DNA from: Microbacterium candidum
GTDB lineage: Bacteria > Actinomycetota > Actinomycetes > Actinomycetales > Microbacteriaceae
DNA length: 64,000 nt
Assembly: GCF_030315975.1 (NCBI RefSeq)
Contig: NZ_JASXSZ010000006.1
Location: forward strand, 88,702-152,701
Direction of reading: 5' to 3'
The position numbers were made by a program, and so were the translations under genes. Shown piece by piece: positions 10,211 through 19,187 of this stretch. The notes beneath the pieces are model-generated. The model saw only the letters and a list, made by a program, of their open reading frames with translations, was not told the origin of the DNA and ran no database searches. Numbering within the stretch: the stretch's first letter is position 1; each line of letters begins with the position of its first letter.

Positions 10211-11145
10211 CGCACACCGTCAGCGCGCGGGCGTGGTGGCTGTACGGCGCGATGGCGCTGCTGTGGGGCATCCCGTATCTGTTCATCAGCGTGACGGTCG
10301 AGACGATCTCGCCCGCCGCCATGGTCGCGGGCCGCACGCTCCTCGGCGCCGTCATCCTGCTGCCGTTCGCGATCAAGCGGGGCGCGCTGAAGCCGGCGAT
10401 GAAGCGCTGGCCGTGGGTGCTGCTGTTCGGCGCGATCGAGATGGCGGGTCCCTTCCTGCTCCTCGGCCACGCCGAGAAGACGATTCCCTCGGGCCTCACC
10501 GGGCTCCTGGTCGCCACCGTTCCGCTGTTCGGTGCGATCATCGCGTTCTTCGGCGGCGATCGAGGGATGCTGCGTCCCCTGCGCCTGGGCGGCCTCGTCG
10601 TCGGGTTCGCCGGTGTGGCGATCATCGTCGTGGGCCCGGGGCTCTCCGCCGACGGGCCGGGCGCGCTCCTCGCGATCGGCGAGGTCCTGCTCGTCGCCGT
10701 CTGCTACGCGACCGCGCCGTTCGTCGTGGCTCACAAGCTGCAGGGGGTGCCCGCGCTCGGATCGGTGACGATCTCGCTGGCCGCCGTCGGCCTCTTCTAT
10801 CTGCCGATCGGGATCGCCACCCAGCACCAGACGCCCAGCGTGCCGAGCGCGCTGTCGCTCCTCGCCCTCGCGATCTTCTGCACGGCCCTGGCGTTCATCG
10901 CGTTCTTCGCGCTCATCGAACAGGTCGGCCCGGCGCGTGCGCCGCTGTTCACGTACGTCAACCCGGTCGTCGCCATCGTCCTCGGGTCCCTGATCCTGGG
11001 CGAGCCGCTCACTCCGGCGCTCCTGATCGGCTTCCCGATCGTGCTCATCGGGTGCTGGTTCGCCGCGACCGGGGGAGTGCTGCGCACCAAGCCCGCCTCC
11101 GAGGTGCCGCCGGTCCCCGACGTGACGGAGCTGCCGCGGAGCTGA
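10207..11145 (+). CDS. EamA-family (DMT superfamily) transporter
   Basis: A 312-residue membrane protein with about ten hydrophobic segments in two EamA halves, opening [20 protein letters not shown] and ending with a short charged cytoplasmic tail. Members export metabolites or amino acids; the substrate is unknown. The ATG overlaps the recR stop (ATGA), so it is co-transcribed with dnaX-recR despite having no obvious functional link. Confidence 0.85.
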   Translation: MTHTVSARAWWLYGAMALLWGIPYLFISVTVETISPAAMVAGRTLLGAVILLPFAIKRGALKPAMKRWPWVLLFGAIEMAGPFLLLGHAEKTIPSGLTGLLVATVPLFGAIIAFFGGDRGMLRPLRLGGLVVGFAGVAIIVVGPGLSADGPGALLAIGEVLLVAVCYATAPFVVAHKLQGVPALGSVTISLAAVGLFYLPIGIATQHQTPSVPSALSLLALAIFCTALAFIAFFALIEQVGPARAPLFTYVNPVVAIVLGSLILGEPLTPALLIGFPIVLIGCWFAATGGVLRTKPASEVPPVPDVTELPRS

Positions 11146-11189
11146 CGACGCGGGATCGTCACGTGGCGAAAGCGGCGCGACCGCTTCCG

Positions 11190-11195
11190 TAGAAT
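11190..11195 (+). promoter_or_regulatory. -10 of lysC
   Basis: TAGAAT lies 48 bp before the GTG start, giving a leader of about 40 nt with a purine-rich site just upstream of the start. No convincing -35 is seen. Confidence 0.45.
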
Positions 11196-11243
11196 CGAGG
11201 TCGGCGGTCGTCGTCCACCGCCGAGATCCCCGGGGGTTCCACT

Positions 11244-12527
11244 GTGGCGCTGATCGTCCAGAAGTACGGCGGCTCGTCCGTCGCCGACGCCGAGAGCATC
11301 AAGCGCGTCGCGAAGCGCATCGTCGACACGCGCCGCGCCGGACACGACGTCGTCGTCGCCGTGAGCGCCATGGGCGACACGACGGATGAACTGCTCGACC
11401 TCGCCGGGCAGGTCGCGCCGATCCCCGCGCCCCGCGAGCTCGACATGCTGCTCTCCAGCGGCGAGCGCATCTCGATGGCCCTGCTCGCCATGGCGATCCA
11501 CTCGATGGGCTTCGAGGCCCGCTCGTTCACCGGCAGCCAGGCCGGCATGATCACGGATGCCACGCACGGCGCCGCGCGCATCGTCGACGTCACCCCGGTG
11601 CGCCTGCGCGAAGCGCTCGACGAGGGCGCGATCGTCATCGTCGCGGGCTTCCAGGGCTTCAACCGCGACACCCGCGACATCACCACCCTCGGCCGCGGCG
11701 GCTCCGACACGACCGCGGTCGCGCTCGCCGCCGCCCTCGAGGCCGACGTCTGCGAGATCTACAGCGACGTCGACGGCATCTTCACCGCCGACCCGCGGGT
11801 CGTGCCGAAGGCGCGCAAGCTCGACCGCATCTCTAGCGAGGAGATGCTCGAGCTCGCGGCCAACGGGGCGAAGGTCCTCTACATCCGCGCTGTGGAGTAC
11901 GCACGCCGTCACGGCGTGCTCATCCACGCGCGTTCCACGTTCAGCTCGAGCGAAGGCACTCTCGTCATCGACAGCCGCCGCGCCGAGCTTCTCGCACAGG
12001 GAGAGCACATGGAAGAGCCGATCGTCGCCGGGGTCGCCACCGACCTCGGGCAGGCCAAGGTCACCGTCGTCGGAGTTCCGGACGTCCCGGGCAAGGCGGC
12101 CGAGATCTTCAAGGTCGTCGCGAAGTCCGGCGCCAACGTCGACATGATCGTGCAGAACGTGTCCGCGGCATCCACCGGTCGCACCGACATCTCGTTCACG
12201 CTGCCGAAGTCCGAGGCATCCACCGCCCTCAAGGCCCTCGCGGGCGAGCAGGCCGAGATCGGCTTCGAGAGCCTCGTCCACGACGACCAGATCGGCAAGC
12301 TGTCGGTCGTGGGCGCCGGGATGCGCACGCACTCGGGCGTCTCGGCGACGCTGTTCGAGGCGCTGAGCGTCGCGGGCGTGAACATCGAGATGATCTCGAC
12401 GTCCGAGATCCGCATCTCGGTCGTCGTGCGCGGCGACGAGCTCGCCGAGGCGGCGCGCGTCGTGCACACGGCGTACGGTCTCGACGGCGACGCGGATGCC
12501 GTCGTCCACGCCGGCACCGGCCGCTGA
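11244..12527 (+). CDS. lysC: Aspartate kinase, alpha subunit reading
   Basis: A 427-residue aspartokinase catalysing the first step to lysine, threonine, methionine and diaminopimelate. It begins [16 protein letters not shown] (kinase motif KYGGSS) and has an amino-acid-kinase domain up to about residue 240, then two ACT domains ([36 protein letters not shown]). The length and layout match actinobacterial lysC, in which a beta subunit is made from an internal start. Here that start is the ATG at 12009. asd follows 117 bp downstream with its own promoter. Confidence 0.95.
   Translation: MALIVQKYGGSSVADAESIKRVAKRIVDTRRAGHDVVVAVSAMGDTTDELLDLAGQVAPIPAPRELDMLLSSGERISMALLAMAIHSMGFEARSFTGSQAGMITDATHGAARIVDVTPVRLREALDEGAIVIVAGFQGFNRDTRDITTLGRGGSDTTAVALAAALEADVCEIYSDVDGIFTADPRVVPKARKLDRISSEEMLELAANGAKVLYIRAVEYARRHGVLIHARSTFSSSEGTLVIDSRRAELLAQGEHMEEPIVAGVATDLGQAKVTVVGVPDVPGKAAEIFKVVAKSGANVDMIVQNVSAASTGRTDISFTLPKSEASTALKALAGEQAEIGFESLVHDDQIGKLSVVGAGMRTHSGVSATLFEALSVAGVNIEMISTSEIRISVVVRGDELAEAARVVHTAYGLDGDADAVVHAGTGR
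12009..12527 (+). CDS. Aspartate kinase beta subunit from an internal start
   Basis: An in-frame ATG (residue 256 of the long form) is preceded by AGGGAGAG at optimal spacing and reads [19 protein letters not shown], 172 residues holding both ACT domains. In Corynebacterium and Bacillus-type aspartokinases a beta subunit starts at the equivalent place and forms the alpha2beta2 feedback-regulated enzyme. The ribosome site is seen here; production of the beta chain is inferred. Confidence 0.7.
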   Translation: MEEPIVAGVATDLGQAKVTVVGVPDVPGKAAEIFKVVAKSGANVDMIVQNVSAASTGRTDISFTLPKSEASTALKALAGEQAEIGFESLVHDDQIGKLSVVGAGMRTHSGVSATLFEALSVAGVNIEMISTSEIRISVVVRGDELAEAARVVHTAYGLDGDADAVVHAGTGR

Positions 12528-13715
<1,188 letters not shown>

Positions 13716-13790
13716 CTCGATGTACGCCCCGGCGACCGCGGCTACGATCGCTGGCCGTCGGGGCGAACCGGGCGGCCTCGCCGGGACGCC

Positions 13791-13796
13791 TAGAAT
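13791..13796 (+). promoter_or_regulatory. Leaderless-type -10 of mqo
   Basis: TAGAAT ends 6 nt before the GTG at 13803. Confidence 0.5.
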
Positions 13797-13802
13797 TGTC
13801 TG

Positions 13803-15260
13803 GTGACTGAAACCGTAGACGTCCTCCTCATCGGCGGTGGCATCATGAGCGCCACCTTGGGAACGCTCATCCACGAGCTCCAGCCGGAGTGGAAGATCGC
13901 CGTCTACGAGCGTCTGCACGACGTCGCGCTGGAGAGCTCCAACGCGTGGAACAACGCAGGCACCGGTCACGCGGCGCTGTGCGAGCTGAACTACATGCCG
14001 CAGGCGCCCGACGGCTCCGTCGACCCCGCCAAGGCGATCTCGATCAACGAGCAGTTCCAGCTGAGCCGTCAGTTGTGGTCGACGCTCGTCGAGCGTGGCG
14101 TCCTCGACGCCCCGAAGACCTTCATCAACTCCACGCCGCACATGACCTTCGTGCAGGGCGAGAAGGATGTCGCGTACCTGAAGAAGCGCTACGAGACGCT
14201 GCGCGACCAGCCGCTGTTCGCCGGCATCGAGTACAGCGAGGACTCCCGCGTCATCAACAAGTGGGCGCCGCTGCTGATGCAGAAGCGCCGCAAGGGCGAG
14301 CCGTTCGCGGCGACGCGCGTGCCGGCCGGCACCGATGTCGACTTCGGCGCCCTGACCCATCAGCTCATCGACAATCTGCAGGACAACGGCATCCAGGTCG
14401 TCACGAACCGCGAGGTGCGCAGCCTCACCAAGCAGGGCGACGGCACGTGGCTCGTCAAGTACCGCAACTCGATCGGCCGCGCGCCGGGGCGCGTCAAGGC
14501 GCGCTTCGTGTTCGTCGGCGCGGGCGGCTGGGCGCTGAAGCTGCTGCAGAACGCGGGCATCGACGAGATCAAGGGCTACGGCTGCTTCCCGATCGGCGGA
14601 CAGTGGCTCATGACGAGCGACCCCGCGATCGTCCGTCAGCACCAGGCGAAGGTGTACTCCCAGGCATCCGTCGGCGCGCCGCCCATGTCGGTGCCGCACC
14701 TGGACACGCGCGTCGTGGATGGTGAGACCTCCGTGCTGTTCGGCCCGTTCGCGACCTTCAGCCCGAAGTTCCTGAAGAACGGGTCGTGGTGGGACATCGT
14801 TGGCCAGGTGCGCCCGAGCAACCTCGGCAGCATGCTGAAGGTCGCGTTCACGAACTTCCCCCTCATCAAGTACCTCGTCAGCGAGCTCGCGAAGACGCAC
14901 CGCAAGAAGGTCGACAGCCTGCGGGTCTTCGTCCCGGCGGCGAAGGATGCGGACTGGAAACTGCTGCAGGCCGGCCAGCGCGCCCAGGTCATGAAGGGCG
15001 GCAAGCTGCAGTTCGGCACCGAGGTCGTCGCAGCGAAGGACGGCTCGATCGCGGGTCTGCTCGGCGCATCGCCGGGGGCGTCGACGGCCGTGCCGATCAT
15101 GCTCGACCTGCTCGAGCGGTGCTTCCCCGACGATTTCGCAGGCTGGGAGCCGAAGCTCAAGGAGCTCATCCCCACCTTCGGCGAGCCCCTCAACCCCGAC
15201 CCCGAGCTCGCTCGCGAGACGATGGCGGAGACCGCCAAGGAGCTGCAGCTCACCGCCTGA
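13803..15260 (+). CDS. mqo: Malate:quinone oxidoreductase
   Basis: A 485-residue FAD enzyme of the TCA cycle that oxidises malate and passes electrons to menaquinone at the membrane face. The FAD-binding start is VLLIGGGIMSATLGTLI. Other Mqo marks are ERLHDVALESSNAWNNAGTGHAALCELNY and GYGCFPIGGQWL. Length is typical. The GTG start fits a leaderless promoter. It is a single-gene unit, followed by tdk with its own promoter. Confidence 0.95.
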   Translation: MTETVDVLLIGGGIMSATLGTLIHELQPEWKIAVYERLHDVALESSNAWNNAGTGHAALCELNYMPQAPDGSVDPAKAISINEQFQLSRQLWSTLVERGVLDAPKTFINSTPHMTFVQGEKDVAYLKKRYETLRDQPLFAGIEYSEDSRVINKWAPLLMQKRRKGEPFAATRVPAGTDVDFGALTHQLIDNLQDNGIQVVTNREVRSLTKQGDGTWLVKYRNSIGRAPGRVKARFVFVGAGGWALKLLQNAGIDEIKGYGCFPIGGQWLMTSDPAIVRQHQAKVYSQASVGAPPMSVPHLDTRVVDGETSVLFGPFATFSPKFLKNGSWWDIVGQVRPSNLGSMLKVAFTNFPLIKYLVSELAKTHRKKVDSLRVFVPAAKDADWKLLQAGQRAQVMKGGKLQFGTEVVAAKDGSIAGLLGASPGASTAVPIMLDLLERCFPDDFAGWEPKLKELIPTFGEPLNPDPELARETMAETAKELQLTA

Positions 15261-15269
15261 TCCGTTCCG

Positions 15270-15275
15270 TAGACT
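15270..15275 (+). promoter_or_regulatory. Leaderless-type -10 of tdk
   Basis: TAGACT ends 6 nt before the GTG at 15282. Confidence 0.5.
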
Positions 15276-15281
15276 CGGCGG

Positions 15282-15914
15282 GTGGCCAAACTCTACTTCC
15301 GCTACGGCGCGATGAACTCCGGGAAGTCCACGGCACTGCTGCAGGCCGCATACAACTACGAGGAGCGCGGCCAGCGCGTGCTGCTCGCGAAGCCGCTCAT
15401 CGACACGAAGGGCGCCGACCAGATCGAGAGCCGGCTGGGTGTCTCGCGCAAGGTCGACTTCCTGATCGGACAGGATGACGTCGCCCGCGACCTGTTCGCC
15501 GAGCACCAGGCGCGCGTTCGCTACACCCATGACGAGCTCGCCGGACTCAGCCGCCCGCCCGCCGAGGTCGCGTGCCTGCTCATCGACGAGGCGCAGTTCC
15601 TCACCGCGGACCAGGTCGACGACCTCCTGCGCATCGCGGTGCTCGACGGCATCCCGGTATTGGCCTACGGCATCCGCACGGACTTCCGCACCCACGCGTT
15701 CCCCGGATCGCGACGCCTCCTCGACATCGCGCACACCGTCGAGGAGTTGAAGACGATCTGCCGCTGCGGCCGCAAGGCTCTCTTCAACGCGCGCGTCGTA
15801 GGCGGTCGGTTCGTCTTCGAAGGCGACCAGGTCGCGATCGACGGCGTCGAGGCCAGGTACGAGTCGCTGTGTGCGGAGTGCTACCTCCACGAGTCCGGCG
15901 GTCGCCTCGGCTGA
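15282..15914 (+). CDS. tdk: Thymidine kinase (type II)
   Basis: A 210-residue salvage kinase. The P-loop GAMNSGKST is at residues 9-17, the catalytic Glu is in LLIDEAQFL, and there are two zinc-binding cysteine pairs (ICRCGRKAL and LCAECY) that anchor the lasso loop over thymidine. The family is patchily present in high-GC actinobacteria. The start is GTG with TAGACT 6 nt upstream. It is followed by a hairpin repeat element that separates it from the lactate locus. Confidence 0.94.
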   Translation: MAKLYFRYGAMNSGKSTALLQAAYNYEERGQRVLLAKPLIDTKGADQIESRLGVSRKVDFLIGQDDVARDLFAEHQARVRYTHDELAGLSRPPAEVACLLIDEAQFLTADQVDDLLRIAVLDGIPVLAYGIRTDFRTHAFPGSRRLLDIAHTVEELKTICRCGRKALFNARVVGGRFVFEGDQVAIDGVEARYESLCAECYLHESGGRLG

Positions 15915-15934
15915 GCCCCGCGGGCATGATCTGC

Positions 15935-16029
15935 GGTCGTTGAGCGAGCGAGGAACGAGCGAGACGAAACGCGATGACCTTCCGAGACACGGTAGGTCGC
16001 GTATGGACTCGCTCCGTCGCTCAACGACC
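15935..16029 (+). repeat. Intergenic hairpin repeat, copy 2
   Basis: A forward arm at 15935-15972 contains the same core found in dnaX. After a spacer of about 26 bp an inverted arm at 15999-16029 ends in CTCAACGACC. It could fold into a long imperfect hairpin in the tdk-lldR gap and may end tdk transcription. Confidence 0.88.
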
Positions 16030-16037
16030 CGTCGCGC

Positions 16038-16075
16038 ATGTGGTCTGACCACATGCTATCCTGTGGTCAGACCAC
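16038..16075 (+). promoter_or_regulatory. Twin FadR/LldR-type operators around the -10
   Basis: Two GTGGTCNGACCAC palindromes occur at 16040-16052 (extended to 19 bp, 16038-16056) and 16063-16075, centres 23 bp apart. A -10-like TATCCT at 16057-16062 lies between them. TGGT-N3-ACCA is the known operator form of FadR-subfamily GntR repressors, including LldR. Occupancy would block the promoter of the regulator and lldD-like gene. Confidence 0.82.
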
Positions 16076-16088
16076 GCAAGGAGGAGCG

Positions 16089-16811
16089 ATGACGGCACCG
16101 CGGGCCTGGCAGCTCGTGCTCGAGCACATCGAGTCCGATCTGCTCGACGGACGCCTCCGCCCGGGCGATCATCTGGCTCCCGAGCGTGAGCTCGCCGCCT
16201 CCCTCGGGGTCGGCCGCTCGAGCGTGCGCGAAGCGCTGCGGGTCCTCGAGGTCATGGGGCTCATCCGCACCGCGACCGGGTCGGGGCCCGCGTCGGGTGC
16301 GATCGTCGTCGCCACGCCCTCAGGTGGGATGTCGGCGCTGCTGCGCCTCCAGGTCGCGGCGCAGGGCTTCCCGCTGCAGGACGTCGTGAGCACGCGTGTC
16401 ATCCTCGAGACGGCCGTCGTCGGCGCCCTCGCCGACGACGAGCCCGATCTCACCGCGGTCCACGAGGTACTGGACGCGATGGATGCCGCATCCCTCACTC
16501 CCGCCGAGTTCCTCGCCCTCGACGCGCAGCTGCATGTGGGGCTCGCCGAAGCATCCGGCAATGTCGTCGTCGCGGCGATGATGGCGGGGCTCCGCACCGC
16601 GATCGAGTCCTACGTCCGCGAGGGGGCCGAGCGCGTCCCGGAGTGGGATGTGACGGCGGAACGCCTGCGCGGCGAGCATCGCGAGATCGTCGCCGCCGTC
16701 GAGCGAGGGGATGCGGCATCCGCCCGTCGCCTCGTCGAAGCCCACATCACCGGCTACTACGCGCAGACAGGCCTCGCGACGGCCGTGGCGCGCACCACGA
16801 ATCCCATCTGA
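16089..16811 (+). CDS. FadR-subfamily GntR regulator, LldR-like
   Basis: A 240-residue repressor. The N-terminal winged helix (residues about 8-70) has [30 protein letters not shown]; the C-terminal FCD all-helical ligand domain keeps histidines and acidic residues expected for metal and ligand ([35 protein letters not shown]). The ATG at 16089 follows AAGGAGG; an upstream in-frame GTG lies inside an operator and was rejected. Two palindromes upstream suggest autorepression relieved by lactate. It sits 11 bp before the flavoenzyme it probably controls. Confidence 0.88.
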   Translation: MTAPRAWQLVLEHIESDLLDGRLRPGDHLAPERELAASLGVGRSSVREALRVLEVMGLIRTATGSGPASGAIVVATPSGGMSALLRLQVAAQGFPLQDVVSTRVILETAVVGALADDEPDLTAVHEVLDAMDAASLTPAEFLALDAQLHVGLAEASGNVVVAAMMAGLRTAIESYVREGAERVPEWDVTAERLRGEHREIVAAVERGDAASARRLVEAHITGYYAQTGLATAVARTTNPI

Positions 16812-16822
16812 AAGGCATCCCC

Positions 16823-18118
16823 ATGGTCACCCGCCAGCTGCCGAATCCCGCCGAGCTCCTCGAGCTGATGCAGTTCAAGAAGCCCGACCTGAACCTCAAG
16901 CGCCGCAGGCTCGAGTCCGCGCTGACGATCGACGATCTGCGGCGCATCGCGAAGCGCCGCACCCCCAAGGCCGCGTTCGACTACACCGATGGCGCGGCGG
17001 AGGGCGAGCTGTCGCTCGCGCGGGCGCGGCAGGCTTTCCGCGACATCGAGTTCCACCCCGACATCCTGCGTCCGGCGGTCGACGTCGATACGTCGGTGGA
17101 GATCCTCGGCGGCCCGTCGGCTTTGCCGTTCGGGATCGCGCCGACCGGGTTCACGCGGCTCATGCAGACCGAGGGCGAGGTCGCGGGCGCCGGAGCGGCG
17201 GCGGCCGCCGGCATCCCGTTCACGCTCTCCACGCTCGGGACGACCTCGATCGAGGGCGTCAAAGCGACGACCCTTCGAGAGCCTCAGGGGCCGATTCCCG
17301 GGAGGAACTGGTTCCAGCTCTATGTGATGCGCGACCGGGAGATCTCGTACGGGCTGGCTCGCCGCGCCGCCGCCGCCGGGTTCGACACCCTCATGTTCAC
17401 CGTGGACACGCCGATCGCCGGCGCGCGCCTGCGGGACAAGCGCAACGGGTTCTCGATCCCGCCGCAGCTGACCCTCGGCACGATTGTGAACGCGATCCCG
17501 CGGCCGTGGTGGTGGATCGACTTCCTGACGACTCCGAAACTCGAGTTCGCGTCCCTCAAGACCACGGGCGGCACCGTCGGGGAGCTGCTGGATGCGGCGA
17601 TGGACCCGACGATCAGCTACGACGACCTTGCGATCATCCGCGAGATCTGGCCCGGGAAGATCGTCGTCAAGGGCGTGCAGAACATCGCCGACTCGAAGCG
17701 CCTCGTTGACCTCGGCGTCGACGGCATCGTGCTCTCGAACCACGGCGGACGCCAGCTCGACCGGGCGCCCATCCCGTTCCACCTGCTGCCGCAAGTCGTC
17801 CGCGAGGTCGGCAAGGACGCGACGGTCATGGTCGACACCGGCATCATGAACGGCGCCGACATCGTGGCATCCGTCGCCCTCGGCGCGAAATTCACGCTCA
17901 TCGGCCGGGCGTACCTGTACGGGCTGATGGCGGGCGGGCGCGAGGGGGTCGACCGCACGATCGCGATCCTGCGCAGCGAGATCGTCCGCACCATGCGCCT
18001 GCTCGGCGTCTCGTCGCTCGCCGAGCTCGAACCGCGCCACGTCACCCAGCTCACCCAGCTGGTGCCGCTCGGGCAGACACCCGCACCGCGCCCGTCGCGG
18101 GCGCGCGCCCCGCGCTGA
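16823..18118 (+). CDS. lldD: FMN-dependent alpha-hydroxy-acid dehydrogenase, probably L-lactate dehydrogenase
   Basis: A 431-residue TIM-barrel flavoprotein. Active-site marks are [11 protein letters not shown] near the start, [32 protein letters not shown] (instead of the commoner GxR), KGVQ (Lys at FMN) and the catalytic His in [13 protein letters not shown]. Such enzymes oxidise lactate to pyruvate, feeding electrons to the quinone pool. The LldR-like regulator upstream argues for L-lactate, though mandelate or glycolate relatives share the fold. Codons near 17273-17297 (TLREPQGP) match the intergenic CGACAGGCTCAGGGG repeat. Confidence 0.85.
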   Translation: MVTRQLPNPAELLELMQFKKPDLNLKRRRLESALTIDDLRRIAKRRTPKAAFDYTDGAAEGELSLARARQAFRDIEFHPDILRPAVDVDTSVEILGGPSALPFGIAPTGFTRLMQTEGEVAGAGAAAAAGIPFTLSTLGTTSIEGVKATTLREPQGPIPGRNWFQLYVMRDREISYGLARRAAAAGFDTLMFTVDTPIAGARLRDKRNGFSIPPQLTLGTIVNAIPRPWWWIDFLTTPKLEFASLKTTGGTVGELLDAAMDPTISYDDLAIIREIWPGKIVVKGVQNIADSKRLVDLGVDGIVLSNHGGRQLDRAPIPFHLLPQVVREVGKDATVMVDTGIMNGADIVASVALGAKFTLIGRAYLYGLMAGGREGVDRTIAILRSEIVRTMRLLGVSSLAELEPRHVTQLTQLVPLGQTPAPRPSRARAPR

Positions 18119-18139
18119 CGCAGCCGCCCTGCCCGGTCC

Positions 18140-18200
18140 CCGAGCCTGTCGAGGGGTCGTACCTGCTCCCGACCGCGCCGCGACGCCTCGACAGGCTCGG
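18140..18200 (+). repeat. 15-bp inverted repeat between convergent genes
   Basis: CCGAGCCTGTCGAGG (18140-18154) and its exact complement (18186-18200) flank a 31-bp loop in the 94-bp gap between lldD and the HAD gene. This belongs to a second, CGACAGGCTC-type intergenic repeat family. It may end transcription from both sides. Confidence 0.8.
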
Positions 18201-18212
18201 CGACCGAAAGAT

Positions 18213-18962
18213 CTACAGAGTGGGGATCAGGCCCTCGAGGAACATCGCGGTGTCCTCCCAGCCCTCGACGGCCTGGCACGGCACGCCGAGCGCGAGCACG
18301 GGGTAGTCGTTGCCGTCCGGGTCGAGCCGGTCGCCGACGAACAGCATCTCCTCGAGCGGGATGCCAGTCGCCTCGGCGAGCTGCTGCATCCCGTACGCCT
18401 TGTCGATGCCGCGGTGGGTGATGTCGACCGACGTCGATCCGCCCGAGCGCACCTCGAGCTCGGGGACCCGCGCGGCGACGGCCTCGCGCAGTGCGCTCTT
18501 CTTCGCACCGGTCGGGTCCCACGCGGTCTTCGCGTCGATGGGCGCCTGCTGCCCGAGCGCCGAGAACGTGATCTGCGAGCCGCGGTCCTCGAGGATGGGG
18601 CCCCACGTCTCCGACTCCCACAGGCCGAGGCGACGCGCCTCCTCTTCGACGGCCGTCAAGGCCGCGGTCTTCTCCGTATCCGTCAGGGCGTGCGCGTAGA
18701 CGGTCGAGACGCCGTCGGCGCCGATCCGGTAGTACTGGGTGCCGCACGTCGGCAGCAGGTGGATGCGGGAGAGGGTGGATGCGGCGGCCTCCGGCAGCCG
18801 GTCGACCACCTGCGTGCGGAACTGCTGAAGCTGTCCGCCCGAGATGATCGCGACGTCGACGCGCTCGGCGAGGGCGACGAGCAGGTCGCCCATGCGCGGG
18901 TCGATCGCGGCCTTGCTGGGCGCGAGGGTGTCGTCCAGATCGAAGGCGACGAGACGAGGCAT
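18213..18962 (-). CDS. HAD-IIB family phosphatase
   Basis: A 249-residue HAD hydrolase with the C2B-type cap. Motif I is VAFDLDDTLAPSK (Asp8, Asp10), motif II is AIISGG, motif III Lys lies in DITHRGIDKAYG, and motif IV is FVGDRLDPDGND. The fold resembles phosphomannomutase-like and sucrose-phosphatase-like enzymes; the substrate is unknown. The ATG at 18962 follows GGAAGGAT. It stands alone, 56 bp downstream of tRNA-Pro on the same strand. Confidence 0.82.
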   Translation of the reverse strand: MPRLVAFDLDDTLAPSKAAIDPRMGDLLVALAERVDVAIISGGQLQQFRTQVVDRLPEAAASTLSRIHLLPTCGTQYYRIGADGVSTVYAHALTDTEKTAALTAVEEEARRLGLWESETWGPILEDRGSQITFSALGQQAPIDAKTAWDPTGAKKSALREAVAARVPELEVRSGGSTSVDITHRGIDKAYGMQQLAEATGIPLEEMLFVGDRLDPDGNDYPVLALGVPCQAVEGWEDTAMFLEGLIPTL

Positions 18963-19018
18963 GGAGATCCTTCCGGTCTGAACGAAGGGCCCCACCTCGC
19001 GGTGGAGCCCTTCTGATG

Positions 19019-19092
<74 letters not shown>

Positions 19093-19187
19093 CTGACAAC
19101 CCTCCGAGTCTAACCGACATTCGGGCGTGAGCAGAAATCGAACGCGAGGGATGCAGTGGTTCTGCCGCGTGACCCGTCCGGAGCGGA

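Noticed and set aside
11196..11243. A lysine riboswitch before lysC.
   Set aside because: The leader is only about 40 nt, far too short for a lysine riboswitch.
16038..16088. The GTG at 16038 as start of the LldR-like regulator.
   Set aside because: It would put coding sequence over the operators and -10; the ATG at 16089 has a strong AAGGAGG site.
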